Assembly (NCBI GenBank): GCA_030446625.1 | Contig: JAUJMY010000010.1 | Span: 7,215 to 71,214, forward strand | Direction of reading: 5' to 3' | Length of the DNA stretch: 64,000 nt | Source of the DNA: Gaiellaceae bacterium | GTDB lineage: Bacteria > Actinomycetota > Thermoleophilia > Gaiellales > Gaiellaceae | Shown here: piece by piece, positions 7,675-15,773 of the stretch | Layout of the letters: each line of letters starts with the position of its first letter | Position numbering within the stretch: the first letter of the stretch is position 1 | Notes under the pieces: generated by a model | Seen by the model: only the letters and a program-made list of their open reading frames with translations | Database searches by the model: none | What the model was told of the DNA's origin: nothing | Position numbers and translations under genes: made by a program

Positions 7675-7698
7675 GAGGCGGCGGGAATCGAATCCGCG
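7675..7698 (-). repeat. Duplicate of tmRNA 3' end (possible attachment-site scar)
   Basis: Twenty-four bases match the tmRNA 3' end (9099-9122) with one mismatch. They cover the T-arm and acceptor 3' strand (GGCGGCGGGAATCGAA on the plus strand). The rest of tmRNA is absent. The copy is downstream of ssrA in the same orientation, as expected when an element integrates at the tmRNA 3' end. No integrase is seen between the copies. Confidence 0.6.
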
Positions 7699-7739
7699 CA
7701 AGGTTCCCGCCGACAAAGTGCGGCGAGCGCCGGAACGTC

Positions 7740-8204
7740 CTAGCGAAGGGTCCCAGGAGCAAGGTGGCTGAGGACACGTGACCACGTGGTGGCGAGGAGG
7801 TCATGTCCTTGCCCGGGGCACATCTCGAAGCGCGCGTGCGGGATCTGCCGCTTCCACCATCGCGCCGCCTTTGAGCCTGTGCGCTCGTCCTCGGTACCGA
7901 AGAGCAGCAGCGTCTTCGCGCTGACGGCCGGCACATCGGCGCCGTCGCGTACCGGCGTAGCGAGGAGCACTAGTCGCTCGATCTCGGAATGCTCGACCGC
8001 AAGGCGGAGGGCCTCCCACCCGTCCTCGGACCAGCCAGCGCCGCCGACGACGCCGCGTTCCCACGACGGCAGCAGCGTCACGTCTCGCCGTGCCGTCTCG
8101 ACCGGATCAGGGTCGCTCGGTGGCAACAGGACGATGCGACGGCTCACGGTGCGGCACGATACGCGCGTCGGGAGCTCTCGGTCGTCGGAGGGCGCGACTA
8201 GCAA
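7740..8204 (-). CDS. Short alpha/beta hydrolase fold protein
   Basis: The 154-residue protein keeps the second half of an alpha/beta hydrolase. It has a nucleophile-like elbow GWSEDGWEAL, a VLLATP strand, an acid strand TLLLFGTEDERTG and a histidine in CPGQGHDLL. It is much shorter than a standard 250-residue hydrolase, though similar mini-hydrolases exist (YdeN/DUF-type). TTG at 8204 is the likely start, 29 bp from the divergent nucleotidyltransferase ATG. It lies in the interval bracketed by the tmRNA 3'-end copies, so it may be acquired. Substrate unknown. Confidence 0.65.
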   Translation of the reverse strand: MLVAPSDDRELPTRVSCRTVSRRIVLLPPSDPDPVETARRDVTLLPSWERGVVGGAGWSEDGWEALRLAVEHSEIERLVLLATPVRDGADVPAVSAKTLLLFGTEDERTGSKAARWWKRQIPHARFEMCPGQGHDLLATTWSRVLSHLAPGTLR

Positions 8205-8233
8205 CCGCCCTGCCGCGAGGCGACAATCACGAA

Positions 8234-8944
8234 ATGTCCGACGGTTCTGCGAAGGAGGCGCTCGTAACGCCGTTCTCGCTGCGCAAGGACGTGCACGCTC
8301 GCGGCACCGACTTCGTCGTGACCGACATTCAGACCGCCGCGCGGGAGGAGCTCGGCGACCTCGACTGGCTGATTCCGGGCGCCGAGCCGCGCGGCGAAGA
8401 GTTCGCGTTCACGTACCCGCCCGGCACGCCGCACGTCGATGGCAGCTTCGCCAACCTCTCCCACTCGGCGCCCAGCGTGTGGCGCCAGCACACCGGACGA
8501 GCGCGCGCCGACTGGGAAGGCGCGTTCCGCCGGTTCCTGGCGGTTGCCGACGGTACCGGCATCGAGTGGGCCGTGATCGGCGGCGTCGCGCTCGCGATCC
8601 GCGGCATTACTGCCGCCGCCGTCACCCCTGACGTCGACATCATCACGACACCCGCCGGCGCAAGGCAGCTGGACGATCTCCTCCGTGACTGGCTCACGAG
8701 TCCCACCGTCGATCTGCCGCTGTTCGGCTGGTTCGGACGCGCCTTCTTCGGCGCGAGGGTCGAGTGGCTCGGTAACGACATTCACGCAAACGTATGGCGG
8801 TTCGACTACCTGTGGGAAGAGTGCGACTGGGAGGGCCGGACGCTGCTCGTGCCGTCACTCGAGCTCTACCTACGGATCGAGCAGAGCCGCGGTCGGATCG
8901 ACCGCGCCCGAGGAATCCAAGCAGCGCTCGACGCCGCAACCTGA
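8234..8944 (+). CDS. Nucleotidyltransferase family protein
   Basis: This 236-residue protein has a Pol-beta-type nucleotidyltransferase core at about residues 110-160: WAVIGGVALAIRG (GG motif), then TPDVDIITT, the paired Asp that binds metal. A C-terminal part RTLLVPSLELYLRIEQSRGR resembles AbiEii/antitoxin-linked nucleotidyltransferases, but no partner antitoxin gene is adjacent. ATG 8234 follows ACAATC by a few bases and has no SD. G+C at third positions looks lower than in the flanking genes, and the tmRNA 3'-end duplication brackets it; both fit horizontal gain, which is inference. Confidence 0.75.
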   Translation: MSDGSAKEALVTPFSLRKDVHARGTDFVVTDIQTAAREELGDLDWLIPGAEPRGEEFAFTYPPGTPHVDGSFANLSHSAPSVWRQHTGRARADWEGAFRRFLAVADGTGIEWAVIGGVALAIRGITAAAVTPDVDIITTPAGARQLDDLLRDWLTSPTVDLPLFGWFGRAFFGARVEWLGNDIHANVWRFDYLWEECDWEGRTLLVPSLELYLRIEQSRGRIDRARGIQAALDAAT

Positions 8945-9016
8945 AGCCCATCCATCTGTGGCCGTCGTCACACGTGACGACGCGACGTCGAGGCGTACGC
9001 GGCAACTCGCGCCGCT

Positions 9017-9031
9017 GCCGGCTTTGCCGGC
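9017..9031. repeat. Short GC hairpin, same as in repeat copy A
   Basis: The sequence GCCGGC-TTT-GCCGGC is identical to the core of the first hairpin at 28-42. It stands 66 bp downstream of the tmRNA 3' end on the minus strand and beyond the nucleotidyltransferase stop on the plus strand. It may be a small family of dispersed hairpins. Confidence 0.4.
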
Positions 9032-9061
9032 GGCGGCTCACGAACAGTTGCCGGAGCGGAG

Positions 9062-9090
9062 CCGCCGGAAATGCGAAGCATTTCCGGCGG
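9062..9090 (-). terminator. Strong hairpin after tmRNA, probable terminator
   Basis: A 13-bp perfect stem (CCGCCGGAAATGC and its complement) with a 3-nt loop lies 6 bp past the tmRNA 3' end. No U-tract follows. It would stop or stabilise the ssrA precursor, and works equally as the end of the convergent plus-strand gene. Confidence 0.5.
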
Positions 9091-9096
9091 GTGGAG

Positions 9097-9455
9097 TGGA
9101 GGCGGCGGGAATCGAACCCGCGTCCGCGGACGCACCGCCAGAACGTCTACAAGCTTAGTCCTCCTTGGATCTCACCCGGCGGCCGGTGGAGAACGACCTA
9201 CCGACGGGCCAGTCATCCTTTGAGTGTCGCGCCTCGGGCGATTGACTCTCCCTTGGCGCCGAGCCCGTTCGTTGGCGCCGGATTCCAGGCCACGGGCCGA
9301 GCCTGGAGCGACGCGTCACCTAACTGGGTTAGGCGGCGAGTGCGAGATCGTTGTCCGCACTTACTGTTTGGTTCCGGTTGTTTTACGAGGCCGACCGGAG
9401 ACCTCGGCTTGCAGCTCTGCCGGAGAACCGACCGCGTCGAAACCAGGTCGCCCCC
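9097..9455 (-). ncRNA. ssrA: Transfer-messenger RNA (tmRNA)
   Basis: The 359-nt RNA rescues stalled ribosomes with SmpB (encoded 0.9 kb away). The 5' end GGGGGCGACCTGGTTTCGACG and the 3' end GCGGGTTCGATTCCCGC-CGCCTCC-A pair to form the tRNA-like domain (one G-U pair in the acceptor). The coding part reads GCG GAC AAC GAT CTC GCA CTC GCC GCC TAA, giving the tag ADNDLALAA, preceded by the A-rich AAACAGTAAGT and followed by the CCTAAC-TGG-GTTAGG stem. CCA is not encoded. The resume codon is inferred by analogy with E. coli. Confidence 0.95.
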
Positions 9456-9471
9456 GTATGTGTTGCTCCGT

Positions 9472-9477
9472 ATTGTA
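9472..9477 (-). promoter_or_regulatory. Putative ssrA -10 box (TACAAT)
   Basis: TACAAT lies 16 bp upstream of the mature tmRNA 5' end on the minus strand. The primary transcript would begin several bases before the mature end and be trimmed by RNase P. No good -35 box was seen. Confidence 0.4.
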
Positions 9478-9485
9478 GCCGCGAA

Positions 9486-9775
9486 GTGCCGAAATCGGGG
9501 TTGCGCGCTCTGGTCGTCGTCGTCGCAACGGCGCTCGGCGCGCTCTTCGCCGTCGGGTCGGTGCTCGCAACGTGGTTCGAGGTGCAAGACTTCGGCAGGT
9601 GGGAAGGCGAGTCGCGGACGGGCTACCTGCTCCTGCTCGCGGTCGCGTTCGTCGCCTCGGCGTGCCGCTCGTGCTCTGGCGCCGCCTGCTGCCGAAGAGC
9701 GCGCCGGGGTGGTGGCTCGCGGGCGCGCTCGTCGTGGCCGGCGTCCTCCTGATCCTCGGCCTCGGGACTCGCTGA
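9486..9775 (+). pseudogene. Small membrane protein, frameshifted
   Basis: Two adjoining frames together make a coherent protein of about 96 residues. The first runs from GTG 9486 (PKSGLRALVVVVATALGALFAV, then GYLLLLAVAFVAS), and the second picks up as VPLVLWRRLLPKSAPGWWLAGALVVAGVLLILGLG to 9775. The join, near 9650-9665, needs one missing base restored. Three hydrophobic helices result. Given several other one-base deletions in this window, an assembly error is as likely as a true pseudogene. It is divergent from ssrA. No family is recognised. Confidence 0.6.
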
Positions 9776-9812
9776 GCCGCGCACGGTCGCGGTCGGCGCG
9801 CATAATCGTGTC

Positions 9813-10376
9813 GTGCGGGACGAGTACGACGTTCTAGTCGAGCAACTGGCGGTCAAGCACCGAGCGCAGGATGCACTCCGCGCGCTCATGGCTGCCGGAC
9901 CGGCAGCGACGTCGGCGGTGAGGCGCGGCCTGTCGCACGACAATCCGGTGGTGCGGGTCCGCTGCTGCATGGTTCTCGACCACCACCTGGACGAAGCGAC
10001 GCTGCCCGAGCTGATGGCGAACCTCACGCACGCGGAGGGCGACGTCCGCGCGTGGGCATTGCACGCCCTCGCGTGCGACCGCTGCAAGGAAGGCGCGTGC
10101 CGGCCGGGCGAGGAGGACGTCCTCCCCATCGCACTGCGGATGCTGAAACACGATCGAAGCAGGAAGGTTCGGACGATGGCCGCGCACCTGCTCGGAGCCG
10201 CTGTTCATCGCCGGCCGGACGTCGCTCGCGCACTCGAGGAAGCCCGAGACTCCGACTCCCACCCGGTCGTCCGGAAGGTCGCGGGCTGGTACACGCCCGG
10301 AGGGCCGATCTACCGCCGCCTCGCGCCGAAACCGCGCCGCAGCACGCCTGCGCGTACACGCGCGTCGGCGCGGTGA
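9813..10376 (+). CDS. HEAT-repeat protein
   Basis: The 187-residue all-helical protein carries about four HEAT-type repeats between residues 20 and 150 (for example NPVVRVRCCMVLDHHLDEATLPELM and SRKVRTMAAHLLGAAVHRRPDVARAL). A CDRCKEGAC segment in the middle could bind metal. Such proteins act as binding scaffolds; the partner is unknown. GTG 9813 is preceded by CATAAT about 6 bp upstream, suggesting leaderless transcription. It converges with smpB, the ends 3 bp apart. The basic C-terminal tail is low-complexity. Confidence 0.7.
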   Translation: MRDEYDVLVEQLAVKHRAQDALRALMAAGPAATSAVRRGLSHDNPVVRVRCCMVLDHHLDEATLPELMANLTHAEGDVRAWALHALACDRCKEGACRPGEEDVLPIALRMLKHDRSRKVRTMAAHLLGAAVHRRPDVARALEEARDSDSHPVVRKVAGWYTPGGPIYRRLAPKPRRSTPARTRASAR

Positions 10377-10379
10377 TCC

Positions 10380-10844
10380 TCAGCGGCGGCTCCGCAGCGC
10401 GCGCTCGATCTGGCGGTCGGCGTCGCGCTTCGCGATGTCGCGGCGCTTGTCGAGCTTCTCCTTCCCGCGCGCGAGCGCGAGCTCGACCTTCACCTTGCCG
10501 TCCTTGAAGTACAGCCGCGTCGGGACGAGCGTCAGGCCGCGTTCCTTCGTCTTGCCGATCAGCGACGCGATCTCGCCGCGGTGCAGCAGGAGCTTCCGCG
10601 AACGATCGGGGTCGTGGTTCGCGATGTTCCCCTGGTCGTAGACGGCGATGTTCGCGCCGTGGAGCCAGACCTCGCCGTCGCGGACGTCGGCGTACGCGTG
10701 CTGGAGCGTGACGCGCCCGTCGCGCAGCGACTTCACCTCCGTGCCCGTCAACACGACGCCCGCCTCGAAGCGGTCGAGCAGGTGGTAGTCGTGCCGCGCG
10801 CGGCGGTTGTCCGCGATGAGTTTCTCGCCCTTCGGCCTCGCCAC
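10380..10844 (-). CDS. smpB: SsrA-binding protein SmpB
   Basis: The 154-residue SmpB binds the tRNA-like domain of tmRNA and delivers it to stalled ribosomes. Family motifs run in order: IADNRRARHDYHLLDRFEAGVVLTGTEVKSLR, NIAVYDQGN, HDPDRSRKLLLHR, LVPTRLYFKDGKVKVELALARGK, and a basic C-terminal tail that enters the mRNA channel. The GTG start follows TAGCAT by 6 bp, with the -10 inside the end of rnr, so it probably has its own leaderless promoter as well as read-through from rnr. ssrA lies 0.9 kb away on the same strand. Confidence 0.97.
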   Translation of the reverse strand: MARPKGEKLIADNRRARHDYHLLDRFEAGVVLTGTEVKSLRDGRVTLQHAYADVRDGEVWLHGANIAVYDQGNIANHDPDRSRKLLLHRGEIASLIGKTKERGLTLVPTRLYFKDGKVKVELALARGKEKLDKRRDIAKRDADRQIERALRSRR

Positions 10845-10853
10845 GCGTCGATG

Positions 10854-12572
10854 CTAGACGCGCGCTCCGCGGCGAGCGAGCCTCGGCCCTTCAGGAAGGC
10901 GCAGCTCGACCTTGCCCTCGGTGCGGCGGATCTCCTCGACCCGCACGTCGATCGGATCGCCGAGCCTGTACGAGCGATTCGACCGGCGGCCGCGCAGCGC
11001 CGTCCCGACGTCGTTCAGCTCGAAGTAGTCACCCGGGAGATGCCGGGCGGGGACGAACCCCTCGAAGACGTCGCCGAAGCGGACGAAGAGGCCAGAGCCG
11101 ATCAGGCCGATGATCTCGCCCTCGTACGGCTCGTCCCACCCGCGCTCGAACAGCTCCGCCTCCAGCAGCCACGCGAGGCAGAGCGCGTCCGCGAGGTACT
11201 CGATCTGCGCGGCTGCACGCTCCCGTTCGGACGTGTGGCCCGCGAGCTCGTCGAGGTCGTCGGGGAGCGAATCGTCTCCGGCGCCGAGCTCGCGCAGGAG
11301 CGCGCGATGGACGACGAGGTCCGGATAGCGCCGGATCGGCGAGGTGAAGTGGCAGTACGCCCGGCTCGCGAGTCCGGAGTGGCCGAGGTTCGACGGGTGA
11401 TAGCGCGCCTGCTTCAGCGCGCGCAGGACGAGCGCGGGGAACGCCTCGCGTCCGCGGCGCGCGCTCGACACGTACTCCGTCACGCGCTCACCGATTGCGG
11501 CCGCGAGCTCCGCCGCCTGGGCCGAAGCGAGCCGGTCCGCCGCCGGCGCGGGCGGCGTCGGTACCTCGAGATCGGCCAGCTTCGCGAGGAGCAGGAGAAC
11601 CGCCTGCGGCTCCGGCCGCTCGTGGACGCGGTAGAGCGCCGGCCTCCGCCGGCCCGCGAGCAGCCCCGCCACCGCCTCGTTCGCGAGGATCATCAGCTCC
11701 TCGACGAGCGCGTGGGCGTGCGGCTCGCTTTCGCGCCCGGCGCGCTCGACCCCGCCGCGGCCGTCGAAGCGGAAGGTGATCTCGCCCGTCTCGATCCTGA
11801 GCGCGCCGCGCGCGAAGCGCCTGCGCCGCAGCTCGAGCGCGAGCTGCTCGGCGAGCCGCAGCGCCTCCGCCAGCTCGGGCTCCGCGCGCTCGCGCCCGCC
11901 GAGGATCTCCTCCGCGCCCGCGTAGGTGAGACGTTCGCGGCTGTGGATCACCGAGCGGTAGAAGACGGGCTCCCCGGCGCGCAGGTCTGCGTCGAACGGA
12001 ACCTCGACCGTGACGCAGAGGCGATCCTCGCGCGGGCGGAGGCTGCAGGCCTCGTCGGCGAGCTCGGGGGGCAGCATCGGGGCGACGCGGCCGGGGACGT
12101 ACGTCGAGAACGCCCGCGCGGCCGCGCCGCGGTCGAGCGGCGATCCCGCGGGCACGAAGTGAGAGACGTCGGCGATGTGCACCCACGCGCGGAGTCCGTC
12201 TCCCTCCCGCCGCACCGAGATCGCATCGTCGAAGTCCTTCGCCGTCTCGGGATCGATCGTGAAGGCGAGCAGGTCGCGCAGGTCGGTCCGCCCCTCGAGC
12301 GTCGCCTCCGGCAGCACGTGCGGCTCGAACTCGACCCGAGCGCCCTCCTGGACGAGCAGCGCCTCGAGCACGGGCTCGATCGCGTCGGCGCGCCCGAGCG
12401 TCCGCTCGACGCGCGCGCGCCCGCGCCCCGTCCTCACCACCACGAGGTCTCCCGCGCCGGCCTCCCCCATGCCCTTCCGGTCGAGCACGATCGGCGTCCC
12501 GGGCACGAAGAACGGCTCGCCGACGACGAGCTTTCCGCGCTTCGCGACCTCGACGACCACCTGCTCGTTCAC
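10854..12572 (-). CDS. rnr: Ribonuclease R family 3'-5' exoribonuclease
   Basis: The 572-residue protein is an RNase II/R. The N-terminal 90 residues form a reduced cold-shock-like domain, and the catalytic RNB domain spans about 93-420 with the Asp cluster TIDPETAKDFDDAIS and HFTSPIRRYPDLVVHRALL. A C-terminal S1 domain (about 480-560, YEGEIIGLIGSGLFVRFGDVFEGFV) follows. It is shorter than E. coli RNase R (about 813), lacking the HTH and Lys-rich ends. It degrades structured RNA, and in the trans-translation pathway clears the non-stop mRNA, which suits its position before smpB. Confidence 0.93.
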   Translation of the reverse strand: MNEQVVVEVAKRGKLVVGEPFFVPGTPIVLDRKGMGEAGAGDLVVVRTGRGRARVERTLGRADAIEPVLEALLVQEGARVEFEPHVLPEATLEGRTDLRDLLAFTIDPETAKDFDDAISVRREGDGLRAWVHIADVSHFVPAGSPLDRGAAARAFSTYVPGRVAPMLPPELADEACSLRPREDRLCVTVEVPFDADLRAGEPVFYRSVIHSRERLTYAGAEEILGGRERAEPELAEALRLAEQLALELRRRRFARGALRIETGEITFRFDGRGGVERAGRESEPHAHALVEELMILANEAVAGLLAGRRRPALYRVHERPEPQAVLLLLAKLADLEVPTPPAPAADRLASAQAAELAAAIGERVTEYVSSARRGREAFPALVLRALKQARYHPSNLGHSGLASRAYCHFTSPIRRYPDLVVHRALLRELGAGDDSLPDDLDELAGHTSERERAAAQIEYLADALCLAWLLEAELFERGWDEPYEGEIIGLIGSGLFVRFGDVFEGFVPARHLPGDYFELNDVGTALRGRRSNRSYRLGDPIDVRVEEIRRTEGKVELRLPEGPRLARRGARV

Positions 12573-12609
12573 GGCCGCCGCGGGTCCCGCGGGGCGGGCG
12601 CGCGAGCGT

Positions 12610-13476
12610 CTATACGCGGAGGAAGCGGCGGAGCGTGACGCCCGACGCGGCGACGCCGACGGCGAGCCCGACGCCGATCAGGATGATCGCGTTCATCCAG
12701 AGCGGCCAGGCCTGGACATCGGGGTCGGCCGCGAACCAGCCGATCGTCGGCAACACCAGTTGCCGCCCCAGGAGCAGGAGGAGCACGGCAGCCGCCGCGC
12801 CGATCAGCCCGCACAGCAGCCCCTCGAGCATGAACGGCCCGCGCACGAACCAGTTCGTCGCGCCGACGAGCTTCATCACCTCGACCTCGCGTCGCCGCGA
12901 GAAGATCGAGAGCCGGATCGTGTTCGCGATCAGGAGCATCGAGGACCCGAGCAGGACGAGCACGGCGGCGAGCGAGATCGACTGCACGATCGCCGAGAAC
13001 CGAAGGATGCGGCTCGCGGCTTTCCGCCCGTAGTCGACCTTGTTGACGCCGGCTGGAAGCGGTCGGAGCGTCTCGGCGATCGCCTTCGTGTCCTCGCCGC
13101 GGTGCGGCCGGATCTCGAACGACGCAGGGAGCGGGTTCGACGAGAGGTTGCGCGTCAGGTCCGGGTAGCGCTCGCGCATCCGCTTCAGCGCCTCCTCGGC
13201 CGAGACGAACTCGACCACCTTGACGCGGCGGTCGGCTTCGAGCTTCGCGCGCAGCGTGTTGATCTGCTGCGGCGCGACGTCGGCGTCGAAGTACGCCTTG
13301 ACCAGCAGCCCCTCCTTCACCGAGTCCGTGTACGAGACCACGTAGGAGCGGAAGGCGATCAGCAGACCGAGCAGGAACATCCCGATCAGGACGGTCATCG
13401 TCGCCGCGACCGTCGTGGACAGGTTCGCGCCGAGGGAGCGCACGGACTCCGAGACGAGCAGGCGGATCCGGTTCAT
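12610..13476 (-). CDS. ftsX: Cell division permease FtsX
   Basis: FtsX with FtsE forms an ABC-type complex that activates peptidoglycan hydrolases at the septum (RipC/PcsB-type partners). The 288-residue protein has the FtsX topology: helix 1 at about 22-44, a large extracytoplasmic domain (about 45-165, with the VKAYFDADV strand), then three helices. The cytoplasmic loop RRREVEVMKLVGATNWFVRGPFMLEG that contacts FtsE is clear. The ATG overlaps the ftsE stop by ATGA (13473-13476). Confidence 0.95.
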   Translation of the reverse strand: MNRIRLLVSESVRSLGANLSTTVAATMTVLIGMFLLGLLIAFRSYVVSYTDSVKEGLLVKAYFDADVAPQQINTLRAKLEADRRVKVVEFVSAEEALKRMRERYPDLTRNLSSNPLPASFEIRPHRGEDTKAIAETLRPLPAGVNKVDYGRKAASRILRFSAIVQSISLAAVLVLLGSSMLLIANTIRLSIFSRRREVEVMKLVGATNWFVRGPFMLEGLLCGLIGAAAAVLLLLLGRQLVLPTIGWFAADPDVQAWPLWMNAIILIGVGLAVGVAASGVTLRRFLRV

Positions 13477-14156
13477 TCGGACGCGTACCCTCCACGTCGC
13501 TCGTCGCGCGCGAGCCGGCCGTCGTCGAGCGCGATCACGCGCTTGCGCATCTTGTCGACCATCTCGCGATCGTGCGTGACCATCAGCACCGTCGTGCCCG
13601 AGCGGTTGATCCGGTAGAGGAGCTGCATGATCCCGACGGAGGTGTCCGGGTCGAGGTTCCCCGTCGGCTCGTCGCAGATGAGCAGCGGCGGGTGGTTGAC
13701 GAACGCCCGCGCGATCGAGACGCGCTGCTGCTCGCCGCCCGACAGCTCGTCGGGGAGCGAGTTCATCTTGTGCCCCAGGCCGACGAGGTTCAGGACCTCC
13801 GGCACCTTGCGGCGGATGGCCGTCCGCCCCTCCCCCTGCACCTTCAGCGCGTATGCGACGTTCTCGGACGCGGTGCGGTTCGGGAGCAGCTTGAAGTCCT
13901 GGAAGACGCAGCCGACGTTGCGGCGGAGCAGCGGCACCTTCGAGCGCTTGAGGCGGTTGAGATCACGCCCGCCGACGATGATCCGCCCCTCCGTCGGCTC
14001 GATCTCCTTCAGCAGGAGCCGGATGAGCGTCGACTTCCCCGACCCGGACGCGCCGACGATGAAGACGAACTCGCCCTTCTCGATCACGAACGAGACCTGG
14101 TCGAGCGCGGTGACGTTCGGCTCGTAGACCTTCGTCACGTTCTCGAACACGATCAT
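13473..14156 (-). CDS. ftsE: Cell division ATP-binding protein FtsE
   Basis: FtsE is the ATPase of the FtsEX complex. From the chosen ATG at 14156 the protein is 227 residues, the family norm, starting MIVFENVTKVYEPNVTALDQVSF. Walker A is GASGSGKST, the signature LSGGEQQRVSIARA, Walker B LLICDEPTGNLD, then the switch His in VTHDREM. The frame continues upstream (GTG at 14246 and beyond) with a Pro/Ala-rich extension not expected in the family. If real, it would add about 30 residues. No clear SD for either start. Confidence 0.93.
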   Translation of the reverse strand: MIVFENVTKVYEPNVTALDQVSFVIEKGEFVFIVGASGSGKSTLIRLLLKEIEPTEGRIIVGGRDLNRLKRSKVPLLRRNVGCVFQDFKLLPNRTASENVAYALKVQGEGRTAIRRKVPEVLNLVGLGHKMNSLPDELSGGEQQRVSIARAFVNHPPLLICDEPTGNLDPDTSVGIMQLLYRINRSGTTVLMVTHDREMVDKMRKRVIALDDGRLARDERRGGYASE

Positions 14157-14487
14157 CGCCCCCGGGCCTGCGACGGGCGGGGCAGCGCCGTTCGTCTCGG
14201 GCTCGGCGAGCGCTACGGATTCGTTCTGGAGGTCGAGATCCTGCACCGGGGGAGGTTCAACGGGCGGCCGCAAGCCGCGCCGGGCTGTGATTCTGACCGC
14301 GTGAGTGTACCGAAGGCCGCCGCCAGTGCCCCTTCCAGTGATGCTGCCGGAATTCTGGTTCGGGAGCACCAAGCGAGACGCCGCACTCGTCAGCAGCCAA
14401 GGCTGGTGGCCTTGGCAAGGGCGAGGGTGGTGTGTCGCGCCGCGTGATCGCGGGCCAGAAGCCGGTGTGTATTGCTGGGGAGGGGCA
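14157..14487. other. 331-bp gap between ftsE and prfB
   Basis: No convincing gene is seen. It probably holds the ftsEX promoter (a TACACT hexamer lies on the minus strand near 14303-14308) and the end of prfB. A hairpin GCCAAGG-N7-CCTTGGC at about 14397-14417 has no T-run. The stretch directly beyond the ftsE ATG may encode an N-terminal FtsE extension. Confidence 0.35.
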
Positions 14488-15595
14488 CTACACGACCTTG
14501 CCGGCAGCCTTCGCCAGCAGGTACGCGTGGATCAGGCCGTCCAGGTTGCCGTCCAGCACGCCCTGCGCGTTCCCGACCTCGTGCTCGGTGCGGTGGTCCT
14601 TGACGAGCTGGTAGGGGTGCAGGACGTAGCTGCGGATCTGGCTGCCGAAGCCGATGTTCTGCGCCGCGCCGCGCTCGCGCGCGAGCTCCGCCTCGCGCTC
14701 CTCCTCGCGCAGCTCGGCGAGGCGCGAGCGGAGGATGCGGAGCGCCGTTTGCTTGTTCGACGTCTGCGAGCGCTCGTTCTGGCACTGCACGACGATGCCG
14801 GTCGGGAGGTGCGTGATGCGCACCGCGGAGTCCGTCTTGTTCACGTGCTGGCCGCCGGCGCCGCTCGCGCGGTAGGTGTCGATCCGGAGCTCGCTTTCGT
14901 CGATCTCGATCGCCGCGTCGTCGGCGAGCAGGGGGCTCACGATTACCTCCGCGAACGACGTGTGGCGCCGGTGGGCGCTGTCGAACGGCGAGAGGCGCAC
15001 GAGCCGGTGCACCCCGCGCTCCGCCTTCAGGATCCCGTACGCGTTCTCGCCGCGCGCCGTGAACGTCGCCGACTTCAGCCCCGCCTCCTCGCCCGGGCTC
15101 GCCTCGATCAGCTCGGTGCCGAGGCCGCGGTCCTCGGCCCAACGGAGGTACATCCGGAGCAGGATCTCGGCCCAGTCCTGCGCGTCGGTGCCGCCCGTGC
15201 CCGCGTGAATCGTCACGACCGCGTCCCCCGAGTCGTACTCACCCGTGAAGAGCGCGTCCTCCTGGAGCCGGTCGAGCTCCGCGCGGATCGGCTGGAGCGA
15301 CGACTCGATCTCGGCCGCCATCTCTCCGTCCATCGCGAGCAACTCGGCAGCGTCGTCGTAGTCGCGCTGGAGGCGGGCGTAGCGCTCGAGCCGCCTGGTC
15401 AGCCGCGCGTGCTCGGACGAGACGGCGGCCGCCTGCTGCTGGTCGTCCCAGAATCCCGGCTGTCCCATCTGCGCCTCGAGCTCCGAGGCGCGTGCCGCTA
15501 GCGCGTCGGGGTCAAAGGTAATCACGGACCCACGCGAGGCGGGCCCTGATCTCCTCGAGCTGCTCCTCGAGCGGCTGCGACTGCTGCTCGGTCAT
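14488..15595 (-). CDS. prfB: Peptide chain release factor 2 (programmed +1 frameshift)
   Basis: RF2 releases peptides at UGA and UAA. Translation begins at ATG 15595 (MTEQQSQPLEEQLEEI...), reads 27 codons to CTT, meets an in-frame TGA (15514-15512), and must shift +1 to continue as DPDALAARASE. This is the classical autoregulatory frameshift, giving 368 residues in all. The SPF recognition motif is at about 202-204 and the catalytic GGQ at 247-249. A TACGAT lies 10 bp before the ATG. An internal GTG at 15525 could start a shortened form, but the upstream zero-frame peptide matches RF2 N-termini. Confidence 0.96.
15511..15517 (-). promoter_or_regulatory. prfB programmed frameshift site CTTTGAC
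   Basis: The slippery CTT codon is followed by the UGA stop and C, exactly the conserved CUUUGAC context. In E. coli an AGGGGG three bases upstream pairs with 16S rRNA to aid slipping. Here that place reads GTGATTAC and has no SD-like run, so efficiency may rest on the poor UGAC stop context alone. Confidence 0.93.
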
Positions 15596-15673
15596 CGCGC
15601 CGCCGATCGTACCGGCGCCGCGCGTGCCGGCGAGGCGAAGCGCGCGCACCTCGGCTGCGGTGCGACCGACAGT

Positions 15674-15704
15674 CCGTCACGTTTGCGTGACGGTGTCTGA
15701 CACC
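15674..15704. repeat. GTGTCTGACACC motif, copy 1, with adjoining hairpin
   Basis: The near-palindrome GGTGTCTGACACC (15692-15704) follows a perfect hairpin CCGTCACG-TTTG-CGTGACGG (15674-15693). The GTGACGG-GTGTCTGACACC combination recurs at about 15774-15792. Both lie in the gap upstream of prfB, between prfB and a small hypothetical gene. Role unknown; possibly a dispersed intergenic repeat. Confidence 0.55.
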
Positions 15705-15773
15705 AGGCCATGCCGCTTGCGCCACGCGCGCTGCAGGGAAATGACGAAGACGTGACACGTCCGCGACGGTTCT

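Noticed and set aside
7675-7745. A tRNA gene
   Set aside because: Only a T-arm-like part with a mismatch is present and no 5' acceptor strand; it is a tmRNA 3'-end fragment.
7699-9096. Prophage or active integrative element
   Set aside because: No integrase, excisionase or phage genes between the tmRNA repeats; at most a scar.
10581-12638. Open frame opposite rnr
   Set aside because: Antisense shadow with biased composition and no start signal; rnr is complete.
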